6,716 bases of DNA from DATLTV01 sp035533375 (GTDB lineage: Bacteria; Patescibacteriota; Minisyncoccia; UBA6257; 2-01-FULL-56-20), in contig DATLTV010000002.1 in the NCBI GenBank assembly GCA_035533375.1, positions 1 through 6,716 of the forward strand, read 5' to 3'. The position numbers and the translations under genes are program-made. This document shows, one piece after another, positions 1 to 4,154 of this stretch (the first letter of the stretch is position 1; every line of letters begins with the position of its first letter). A model generated the notes under the pieces. It worked only from the letters and a program-made list of their open reading frames with translations, was not told where the DNA came from and did not search any database.

Positions 1-1
1 G

Positions 2-502
2 GACGGGAGCAAAGGGCTCGTGCTCGATCTGCGCGACGATCCGGGCGGCTATCTGCAGGTCGCGGTCGACCTCGCGGGATGGTTCCTGCCCAAGGGAACG
101 CAGGTCGTGAGCGAGCAGGGCCGGAACGGCGCCGTGCTTGCGAGCTACCAGGCGGACGGCAATGCCGCACTCGCGAAATTCCCGGTCGTTGTTTTGATCA
201 ACGGCGGATCGGCCTCGGCGGCGGAGATTTTGGCGGGCGCGCTCCACGACAATCGGAAAGACGTGAAACTCGTGGGCGAAACGAGCTTCGGCAAAGGAAC
301 AGTGCAGGAACTTGAAGATCTGAACGACGGCTCATCGATCAAGATTACGATTGCGCACTGGGTATTGCCGAACGGAGGCATCCTCGAAAACGGCGGCATC
401 AAACCGGATGTCGAGGTGAGTTCGACTGTCGCGACTCCCTCGAGCACCGATCCTCAACTCGACAAGGCGGTGGAGATTTTGAAAGCGGAGATTGCGAAGT
501 AA
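2..502 (+). CDS. S41 family C-terminal-processing serine protease, C-terminal part (5'-truncated by window edge)
   Basis: The frame is open from the first bases, so the N-terminus lies outside the window; 166 residues are visible. The start LVLDLRDDPGGYL is the usual S41 (tail-specific protease, CtpA/CtpB/Prc) strand that follows the PDZ domain. NGGSASAAEILAGAL holds the predicted nucleophile Ser (codon 215-217). GETSFGKGTVQ holds the general-base Lys (codon 293-295), 26 residues later, against about 25 in E. coli Prc. The C-terminal ITIAHWVLPNGG and GIKPDVEV segments are also typical. The protein ends with a short helix after the protease core and shows no extra domain. Family members are secreted or membrane-anchored and cut proteins from their C-terminal ends in the envelope. 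Whether it is CtpA- or CtpB-like cannot be decided without the N-terminal half. An imperfect terminator-like palindrome follows the stop. Confidence 0.93.
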   Translation, partial: DGSKGLVLDLRDDPGGYLQVAVDLAGWFLPKGTQVVSEQGRNGAVLASYQADGNAALAKFPVVVLINGGSASAAEILAGALHDNRKDVKLVGETSFGKGTVQELEDLNDGSSIKITIAHWVLPNGGILENGGIKPDVEVSSTVATPSSTDPQLDKAVEILKAEIAK

Positions 503-514
503 ATTCCCAATTCT

Positions 515-635
515 TAATTTCTAATTGACCTAAAAACCACCCAATCATCAATCCTCCGTGCCCAAAAAAACTTGTTTGGGCATCAGGATTTTTGTTCATT
601 GGCCATTCATTAGAAATTAGGTAAATTAGAAATTA
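515..635. repeat. Long imperfect inverted repeat between the protease gene and rplI
   Basis: Positions 515-533 (TAATTTCTAATTGACCTAA) match the reverse complement of 617-635 at 18 of 19 bases. Nested inside are CCAAT/ATTGG (541-545 with 598-602), AATCCT/AGGATT (550-555 with 585-590) and TGCCCAAA/TTTGGGCA (559-566 with 575-582). The whole 121-bp spacer can therefore fold as one long interrupted hairpin. The right side also carries a direct repeat, TTAGAAATTA, at 610-619 and 626-635. The right arm ends on the A of the rplI ATG. It is clearly more AT-rich than the flanking genes. It may be a palindromic mobile element (MITE- or REP-like) or a structured rplI leader; the sequence alone does not decide. 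Confidence 0.75.
550..593 (+). terminator. Candidate intrinsic terminator after the S41 protease gene
   Basis: The stem has an outer part AATCCT/AGGATT (550-555 with 585-590) and an inner part TGCCCAAA/TTTGGGCA (559-566 with 575-582), separated by a small internal loop, with the 8-nt loop AAAACTTG. The last stem bases run into TTTTT (589-593). It sits 47 bp after the protease stop and within the larger palindrome. The internal loop and short T run make its strength uncertain. Confidence 0.5.
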
Positions 636-1084
636 TGAAAGTAATCCTGCTCCAGGACAAGCGCGGCCTCGGGCGTAAGAACGAAGTGAAGGATGTGAAC
701 GACGGCTACGCGCGGAACTTTTTGTTTCCGAAGAACGTCGCAAAACCGGCGACCCCCGATGCTCTCAAGGAGGTAGCGCAATGCAAGGCGAAATCCGACA
801 AGGAAACCGCGGAATTCACAAAACATGTCGAAGGACTGAAACGGACGCTTGCGGACCGCACGCTTGAATTTCAAGTGAGGTCCGACGGCGCCGGCTCCGT
901 GTTCGGCTCAGTGAATAAAGAGATGATCCTCTCCGCGCTTCGCGACGCAAAGCTTGTCACGACCGAGCACGTGGAGATCGACCTTGACCGGCCCGTGAAA
1001 GAGCTCGGTGAGAAAAAAATAAAGCTCCGTTTCAGGAACGGAGCCGAAACGGATCTGAAAATTATTGTACGGCCACAATCGTAG
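635..1084 (+). CDS. rplI: 50S ribosomal protein bL9
   Basis: This 149-residue protein has the full bL9 architecture and the family's normal length. The N-terminal rRNA-binding domain starts MKVILLQDKRGLGRKNE and includes the diagnostic DGYARNFLFPKNVA (about residues 23-36). A long charged connecting helix (about 40-75) and the C-terminal domain (about 80-149, with GSVFGSVNKEMI) follow. bL9 binds 23S rRNA near the L1 stalk base and helps keep the reading frame. Its usual partners rpsF, ssb and rpsR are not adjacent here. The ATG at 635 is the only start giving the canonical MKVILL terminus; no Shine-Dalgarno precedes it, and the A of the ATG is the last base of the upstream inverted repeat. 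The 3' end overlaps convergent rpmA by 23 bp and contains that gene's apparent terminator. Confidence 0.97.
   Translation: MKVILLQDKRGLGRKNEVKDVNDGYARNFLFPKNVAKPATPDALKEVAQCKAKSDKETAEFTKHVEGLKRTLADRTLEFQVRSDGAGSVFGSVNKEMILSALRDAKLVTTEHVEIDLDRPVKELGEKKIKLRFRNGAETDLKIIVRPQS
1013..1044 (-). terminator. Intrinsic terminator for rpmA, embedded in the rplI coding region
   Basis: On the minus strand, GCTCCGTT and AACGGAGC form a perfect 8-bp stem (1044-1037 with 1031-1024) around a 5-nt loop. TTTATTTTTTT (1023-1013) follows at once. This is a textbook rho-independent terminator placed 18 bp beyond the rpmA stop. On the plus strand the same bases encode the rplI segment KKIKLRFRNGAE, and no T tract follows the hairpin in that direction, so it should act only on rpmA transcription. 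Confidence 0.85.
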
Positions 1085-1334
1085 CTTTTCTCCGATTGCC
1101 GTCGAAGCGGGTGAGCGTCTTTGTCGAGAACCTCACGATACCGGATTTTCCGGCGTAGAGCGTGTCGTCGCGCCCGCTGCGGACGTTATCGCCGGCCACA
1201 TATTTTGCGCCGCGCTGGCGGATGATGATCTCGCCCACGGACACTTTTTCGCCGTGCTGGAGCTTCACGCCGAGCCGCTTCGAGATGGAATCCCTTCCGA
1301 GTTTTGTAGAGCCGATTGCTTTTGTATGTGCCAT
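1062..1334 (-). CDS. rpmA: 50S ribosomal protein bL27
   Basis: This 90-residue protein is of normal bL27 length. It opens MAHTKAIGSTKLGRDS and continues with SKRLGVK (about 18-24), IIIRQRGAKYVAGDNVRSG (about 36-54) and DDTLYAGKSGIVRF (about 56-69), all family hallmarks. bL27's N-terminal arm reaches into the peptidyl-transferase centre. MAH is present directly, with no cleavable N-terminal extension of the Firmicutes type. Its usual upstream partner rplU (bL21) is absent, so the gene appears monocistronic with its own promoter. The sequence before the ATG, AAAGTCCTT, has no Shine-Dalgarno. The gene runs tail-to-tail against rplI with a 23-bp overlap of coding ends and terminates inside rplI. 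Confidence 0.97.
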   Translation of the reverse strand: MAHTKAIGSTKLGRDSISKRLGVKLQHGEKVSVGEIIIRQRGAKYVAGDNVRSGRDDTLYAGKSGIVRFSTKTLTRFDGNRRKATIVAVQ

Positions 1335-1349
1335 AAGGACTTTAGAATT

Positions 1350-1386
1350 ATTTTATCATCTTATGGTATGATGTACCCAAAGTCAA
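1350..1386 (-). promoter_or_regulatory. Candidate rpmA promoter
   Basis: Two overlapping minus-strand solutions are visible. TTGACT (1386-1381) and TAAGAT (1363-1358) are spaced by 17 bp. Alternatively, an extended -10 TGATAAAAT (1358-1350) matches TATAAT at 5 of 6 positions. They predict start sites near 1351 or 1343, leaving a leader of only about 8-17 nt before the ATG. Assigned by consensus only. Confidence 0.55.
1364..1372 (+). promoter_or_regulatory. Candidate extended -10 promoter for the exonuclease gene
   Basis: TGGTATGAT is an extended -10 element (TG at 1364-1365, TATGAT at 1367-1372) with no convincing -35. A start near 1379 would give a leader of about 108 nt that contains the whole palindromic element at 1392-1478. 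It lies within the minus-strand rpmA promoter region, so the two promoters would be divergent and overlapping. Confidence 0.45.
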
Positions 1387-1391
1387 GTAAT

Positions 1392-1478
1392 TTGTCATCA
1401 CCGCGTAAGGCGGGGATCCATGCTTCCAAACGGGCATTTAGAAAGCGTGGATCCTCCGGCCAAGACCGAGGATGACAA
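1392..1478. repeat. TTGTCATC-ended palindromic element, copy A (full length)
   Basis: The ends are the inverted repeat TTGTCATC (1392-1399) and GATGACAA (1471-1478). Inside are CCGC/GCGG (1401-1404 with 1410-1413), GGATCCATGCTT paired with AAGCGTGGATCC (1414-1425 with 1443-1454, one G-T pair) and ATCCTCCGG paired with CCGAGGAT with one bulge (1451-1459 with 1466-1473). This gives a multi-hairpin fold. It shares TTGTCATC, CCGC and GCGGGGATCCA-GCTTCCA with the copy at 2211-2275 in the same orientation. It resembles the non-autonomous palindromic repeats found between genes in many bacteria. No transposase is present. The right end stops 8 bp before the exonuclease start. Confidence 0.8.
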
Positions 1479-1486
1479 GAGAATTT

Positions 1487-2206
1487 ATGGCACAAATCAA
1501 TAAGCTCATCATCGATATCGAGACGGTTGGGGAGGATTTTAACGCTCTGGACCATGCGTCGCAGGAGGCTTTGACGCGCTGGATCAAGAAGGAATCGGCG
1601 AACGGAGAAGAATATAAGGTTGCACTCGATGAGTTGAAGACCAGACTCGGCTTTTCGCCGCTCACCGGCGAAATCGTTGCGATCGGCGTACTCGATTACT
1701 ATAAAGACGAGGGCGTGGTGTATTTCCAGGCGCCCGGGGAGAAGCTCAAAGAATCCCAGGAGGGCAATATGACCTTCAAGCCGATGGGGGAAAAGGAAAT
1801 GCTCGAGAAATTTTGGGACGGAGCGCGGCACTACGAGCATTTCATCACGTTCAACGGCCGCGGGTTCGATGCCCCGTTTTTGATGATTCGTTCCGCGATC
1901 CACGGCATCCGGCCCACGAAAGACCTCATGCGCGGCCGCTATCTCTACCAGAACAACGCCGACGCCGTGCATATCGATCTCCAGGACCAGCTTACGTTCT
2001 ACGGCGCCGTGCGGCGCAAGGGCGGCCTGCATCTCTGGAGCCGCGCCTTCGGCATCGAGAGCCCCAAAGCCTCGGGCACGACGGGCGACGACGTCGGGCG
2101 CCTGTTCAAAGAAAAGAAATTTCTCGATATCGCGAAATACAACGTGGGCGACCTCCGTGCGACGAAGGCGCTCTACGAGAAGTGGGAGACGCATTTGAAT
2201 TTTTAA
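1487..2206 (+). CDS. Predicted 3'-5' exonuclease, DEDDy type, PolB-exonuclease-like family
   Basis: The 239-residue protein is a single ribonuclease-H-like exonuclease domain with no polymerase part. The predicted DEDDy metal-binding set is D10 and E12 in IIDIETVG (Exo I), D128 in FNGRGFDAPFL (Exo II), and Y218 with D222 in YNVGDLRAT (Exo III, Y-x3-D). The intervening HIDLQDQL (162-169) is also typical of this PolB-exonuclease-like family (Pfam DNA_pol_B_exo2). It most likely trims single-stranded DNA or RNA 3' ends; the substrate is unknown. The start at 1487 places the Exo I strand right at the N-terminus, as usual. An ATG 15 bp upstream (1472) lies inside the palindromic repeat and is less likely. 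AAGAG at 1477-1481 is the closest thing to a ribosome-binding site. The gene stands alone, bracketed by two related palindromic elements. Confidence 0.88.
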   Translation: MAQINKLIIDIETVGEDFNALDHASQEALTRWIKKESANGEEYKVALDELKTRLGFSPLTGEIVAIGVLDYYKDEGVVYFQAPGEKLKESQEGNMTFKPMGEKEMLEKFWDGARHYEHFITFNGRGFDAPFLMIRSAIHGIRPTKDLMRGRYLYQNNADAVHIDLQDQLTFYGAVRRKGGLHLWSRAFGIESPKASGTTGDDVGRLFKEKKFLDIAKYNVGDLRATKALYEKWETHLNF

Positions 2207-2210
2207 GTGT

Positions 2211-2275
2211 TTGTCATCCCCGCCCCGTATCACGGTACGGGGCGGGCTCCGGCGGGGATCCACGCTTCCAAGCGT
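2211..2275. repeat. TTGTCATC-ended palindromic element, copy B (right end missing)
   Basis: It begins TTGTCATCCCCGCC four bases after the exonuclease stop. It carries a perfect 11-bp hairpin, CCCGCCCCGTA with TACGGGGCGGG (2219-2229 with 2236-2246), then GGCGGGGATCCACGCTTCCA (2251-2270), which matches copy A except at one base. The closing GATGACAA end is missing: after AAGCGT the sequence diverges. The order and orientation match copy A, so this looks like a truncated or rearranged member of the same family. The GC hairpin could slow transcription after the exonuclease gene but has no T tract. Confidence 0.75.
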
Positions 2276-2286
2276 TAACGACAAAA

Positions 2287-2334
2287 GCACTGGCCCCGGC
2301 CGGAGTTTATCCCGGTGTAGGCCGGGACCGGTGC
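2287..2334. repeat. GC-rich imperfect palindrome upstream of a small membrane protein gene
   Basis: GCACTGGCCCCGGCC (2287-2301) matches the reverse complement of GGCCGGGACCGGTGC (2320-2334) at 13 of 15 bases, with an 18-nt centre. It has different ends from the TTGTCATC family and starts 12 bp after copy B. It ends 14 bp before the ATG at 2349, separated by CGACAGTAAAAAAGC. It may be a second palindromic repeat family or a structured leader; there is no T tract after it. Confidence 0.6.
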
Positions 2335-2348
2335 GACAGTAAAAAAGC

Positions 2349-2507
2349 ATGACCAATCTCAAAAACTGGATCCTCTGGCGAAAAAAGGAGATTGTTTTCG
2401 GAACGGTCGTGGCGCTCGTCGCGATCGTAAGCTTCGGCCTTGGATATCTCGCGAACCGCGAGTCGAACCATTCGCCGATCGTGATCGAGAAGATAGCCGG
2501 GACATAA
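2349..2507 (+). CDS. Small single-pass membrane protein, function unknown
   Basis: This 52-residue frame starts MTNLKNWILWRKKEIVFG. A positively charged segment RKK (11-13) precedes one hydrophobic helix (about 15-35, IVFGTVVALVAIVSFGLGYLA), and a short polar tail ends SPIVIEKIAGT. The charge pattern predicts the N-terminus inside and the tail outside. From memory, Parcubacteria proteins with a similar helix followed by a PIVIEK motif continue into a longer extracellular domain, so this copy may be a short or truncated form; that comparison is uncertain. There is no Shine-Dalgarno and no clear promoter. Codon composition (frequent GCG, CTC, GTC, ATC) resembles the neighbouring genes, which supports real coding. 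It is followed by 136 bp of palindromic, terminator-like DNA before the convergent GH18 gene. Confidence 0.6.
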   Translation: MTNLKNWILWRKKEIVFGTVVALVAIVSFGLGYLANRESNHSPIVIEKIAGT

Positions 2508-2554
2508 AGGCTGGCGCAAAAATCTATCGTTTTGATTTTATGCCGATTTTTTTA

Positions 2555-2599
2555 TTGTCATCCCGGACAATCGCCGCAACGGGAGGAACGGGATGACAA
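2555..2599. repeat. TTGTCATC-ended short inverted repeat, copy C
   Basis: TTGTCATCCCG (2555-2565) and CGGGATGACAA (2589-2599) are perfect 11-bp inverted repeats around a 23-nt centre with no internal hairpin as strong as those of copies A and B. The ends match the TTGTCATC/GATGACAA ends of copy A, suggesting a minimal, internally deleted member. It lies between convergent genes. Because A residues rather than T residues follow the stem on both strands, it is not a canonical intrinsic terminator. Confidence 0.7.
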
Positions 2600-2634
2600 A
2601 AACCGGCGATGGACACGATACCCGGCTTTTTCTG
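2598..2634 (-). terminator. Candidate terminator for the GH18 gene
   Basis: On the minus strand, CCGG (2625-2622) pairs with CCGG (2606-2603), extended by AAAAA with TTTTT across a one-base bulge. The T run at 2602-2598 follows, just downstream of the GH18 stop at 2644. On the plus strand the same stem is followed by CTTTTTC, so it could work in both directions. The core stem is short and the loop is 15 nt, so confidence is limited. Confidence 0.38.
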
Positions 2635-2643
2635 TGCCCCGGC

Positions 2644-3825
2644 TTATTTCATCTCCGCCCAAATGCCGGGATCCGTCGCGCCGTCCATTTTGAAGAAAGC
2701 AACGCCTTTAAGGCCATACTGTTTTGCGAGCGCGATTTTTTGTCCGATCGCGGTTGCGTCGCTTACATCGACATAACGAGTAGCCGCGGTCGAGGTGCCC
2801 GCGACGGCGAGCATGACGAGCGGCGGCGAAGAGGTTGCATTCATGGCGGAGATGAGCCCCGGAGAAACGGCGAGGTGTGTGCTCGTCGCGAAGGCGAAGC
2901 TCAATTCTCCGGCGCTGTTCCGCGCGGGCGAGATGCCGAGCGTTGCTGCAAGAGCGAGCGCGTTCCCGTAATTGATGGAGCCGATCCGTTGATAGGCCGC
3001 AACGCCGCCGCTCCAATCGACCTCGTATTCATAACCGTAGGTGGGAATGCCGAGTACCAGCTTTTTTCTGTTGATCGACCGCACGGTGAGCGCGAGCACT
3101 TTTTTCACCCAAGCGGAATCGGCTACCGGCATGTAGAACGCGCCATTTCCTTTCGCCGCATCGAGCGTAAGATCGATCGCTCCCTGGTCGTAGGCCATGA
3201 TACGCACTTCGTCGCAATATTTATTGATCACGCCATAGTCGTTCGCGTAGCGGATCGTGTTTGGGACGACCGCATATTCGTCGATCGGCGGCGTACGCGC
3301 TTCGATCGTGCACGTAAGCGTTTTTCCCAGAGGATGCATGCGCAGTGCGAGTCCTTCGAGGAGAAGATCGTAGTACGGCGCTTCTTTTGCCGGCTTATCT
3401 TCGTAATCGATGTCGATGCCGTCGAATTTTTCGCTCTTCACGAGCGCGGCGATGTTGTTCTCGTGCTTCCGGCGAAGTTTTGTGTTTGAAAGCAGGTTAT
3501 AGCTCTGCGTACCGTCGAGGAGCGCAATCGTGGGGATGATTTTCACGCCCCCGTCGCGTGCGGCCGAAAGCCATCCGGGCCAGAGGCCGGAATCGATATG
3601 CAGATCGTCCTTGAGCGAGCCGTCGGCATTCACTTCATAGGAGAACGGACTGATTTCCTTGAACTTCTCGAGGTGCAGGGCGACAGCGAGCATTCCGCCC
3701 TGCTTGCTCCAGAACGGCAGCCAGGCTTCATATACAAAGGGCCGCGCCGCTGCGTGGAGTGCGAACGGAAACACGAAAGCACCCGTGAACGCCGCTATAA
3801 GAATTTTCGACCGCCATCGTTTCAT
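2644..3825 (-). CDS. Secreted glycoside hydrolase family 18 protein (chitinase / YaaH-like)
   Basis: With the start at 3825 the protein has 393 residues. A signal peptide is clear: MKRWRSK, a hydrophobic stretch (8-23), then ALHAAARP, with cleavage likely around 25-27. The rest is a GH18 TIM barrel: GVKIIPTIA (93-101), the catalytic DGIDIDYE (135-142, D-x2-D-x-D-x-E with E142 the predicted acid), RIMAYDQG (208-215), KLVLGIPTYGYEY (255-267), and KGVAFFKMDG (373-382) with a nearby Trp (W389). The helix-rich insert and MAYD motif resemble peptidoglycan-active YaaH/SleL-type enzymes more than classical chitinases, so the substrate could be chitin or wall glycan. No LysM or carbohydrate-binding module is seen. 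An in-frame ATG at 3894 would extend it by 23 residues but would lie upstream of the likely promoter and before the signal peptide, so it is not used. The gene is isolated and divergent from typA. Confidence 0.88.
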   Translation of the reverse strand: MKRWRSKILIAAFTGAFVFPFALHAAARPFVYEAWLPFWSKQGGMLAVALHLEKFKEISPFSYEVNADGSLKDDLHIDSGLWPGWLSAARDGGVKIIPTIALLDGTQSYNLLSNTKLRRKHENNIAALVKSEKFDGIDIDYEDKPAKEAPYYDLLLEGLALRMHPLGKTLTCTIEARTPPIDEYAVVPNTIRYANDYGVINKYCDEVRIMAYDQGAIDLTLDAAKGNGAFYMPVADSAWVKKVLALTVRSINRKKLVLGIPTYGYEYEVDWSGGVAAYQRIGSINYGNALALAATLGISPARNSAGELSFAFATSTHLAVSPGLISAMNATSSPPLVMLAVAGTSTAATRYVDVSDATAIGQKIALAKQYGLKGVAFFKMDGATDPGIWAEMK

Positions 3826-3844
3826 TTCAAGTTGTTGCAGCTGT

Positions 3845-3873
3845 ATGTTAAAATTTCTTCCGCGAATATGCAA
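3845..3873 (-). promoter_or_regulatory. Candidate GH18 gene promoter
   Basis: On the minus strand, TTGCAT (3873-3868) and TAACAT (3850-3845) are separated by exactly 17 bp. The predicted start near 3838 leaves about 13 nt before the ATG at 3825. This supports 3825 over the upstream ATG at 3894. Both hexamers are only moderate matches to consensus. Confidence 0.5.
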
Positions 3874-4014
3874 TGTCGCTCCGCTCCGGGCCATTAGGAA
3901 AGGTTATCCAAATCCGGCTGATCAGATTTTGGATTTTCCGCAGCGATTGTTGGATATCATAAACCGCCCGTAACCGTTTTCCATCCGGTGATCCGGATTC
4001 ATGGGGTATTTGAT

Positions 4015-4058
4015 CCGCATGCTACAAAAGTGACGATCGTCACTTTTGTAGCATGCGG
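4015..4058. repeat. Perfect 44-bp palindrome upstream of typA
   Basis: The left half is CCGCATGCTACAAAAGTGAC followed by GA; the right half is its exact reverse complement, with the centre between 4036 and 4037 and no unpaired loop bases. It begins to mismatch immediately outside. It lies 97 bp before the typA start and 42 bp before the typA -35. No T tract follows it on either strand, so it is not an ordinary terminator. Candidate roles are a dimeric-regulator operator, a cruciform or palindromic repeat, or an RNA hairpin if transcribed. Confidence 0.9.
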
Positions 4059-4099
4059 TATTGCGAGTGCCACGTCGCGGGTTATGCGATAACGCGCTT

Positions 4100-4128
4100 T
4101 TGCGTTTTTGCCCGGAACGTGATATATT
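4100..4128 (+). promoter_or_regulatory. Candidate typA promoter
   Basis: TTGCGT (4100-4105) and TATATT (4123-4128) have a 17-bp spacer, and TG at 4120-4121 makes the -10 an extended type. The predicted start lies near 4135, about 20 nt before the typA ATG. The leader would then begin with the hairpin at 4133-4148. Confidence 0.6.
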
Positions 4129-4132
4129 TCTC

Positions 4133-4154
4133 ATGCCCCGCCGGGCATCTTTTT
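4133..4154 (+). promoter_or_regulatory. Terminator-like hairpin in the typA leader, abutting the start codon
   Basis: ATGCCC (4133-4138) and GGGCAT (4143-4148) form a 6-bp stem with loop CGCC. CTTTTT then leads straight into ATG at 4155. The shape is that of an intrinsic terminator or a stabilising 5' hairpin with an unstructured U-rich start region. No Shine-Dalgarno is present. Because the predicted transcription start is at the hairpin's own 5' edge, a role in mRNA stability or initiation is as likely as attenuation. Confidence 0.5.

Larger units (their letters stand above)
3826..4154. other. Divergent 329-bp spacer between the GH18 gene and typA
   Basis: No credible gene is seen here. 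From left to right it holds the GH18 promoter (3845-3873); a bulged hairpin ATCCAAATC/GATTTTGGAT (3906-3914 with 3925-3934); two ATCCGG copies (3983-3988, 3991-3996); the perfect 44-bp palindrome (4015-4058); a small inverted repeat GTTAT/ATAAC (4081-4085 with 4089-4093); the typA promoter (4100-4128); and the typA leader hairpin. The spacer is long for a compact genome, and the 3895-4010 stretch has no assigned role. Confidence 0.7.

Noticed and set aside
1392..1478. Cloverleaf-like fold of repeat copy A as a possible tRNA or tRNA-like gene
   Set aside because: The arm lengths are wrong, there is no GTTCGA-type T loop and no plausible anticodon arm. Related sequences at 2211 and 2555 show it is a palindromic repeat.
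1361..2362. Long minus-strand open frame (333 codons) opposite the exonuclease gene
   Set aside because: It is antisense to a gene with a complete DEDDy motif set, runs through two palindromic repeats, and its translation shows no recognisable family. High GC at codon position 3 of the real gene explains the open frame.
1392..2599. CRISPR-like array
   Set aside because: The repeats are irregularly spaced, differ in length, are separated by genes and have no cas genes nearby.
2555..2599. Copy C as an ordinary intrinsic terminator
   Set aside because: The stem is followed by A residues on both strands rather than a T tract.
2593..3489. Plus-strand open frame of 298 codons opposite the GH18 gene
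   Set aside because: It starts inside repeat copy C and has an Arg-rich, featureless product; the minus strand has a signal peptide and catalytic GH18 motif.
4053..4154. N-terminal extension of TypA from an upstream ATG
   Set aside because: It would add 34 unconserved residues, start inside the 44-bp palindrome and precede the likely promoter. The canonical start is at 4155.
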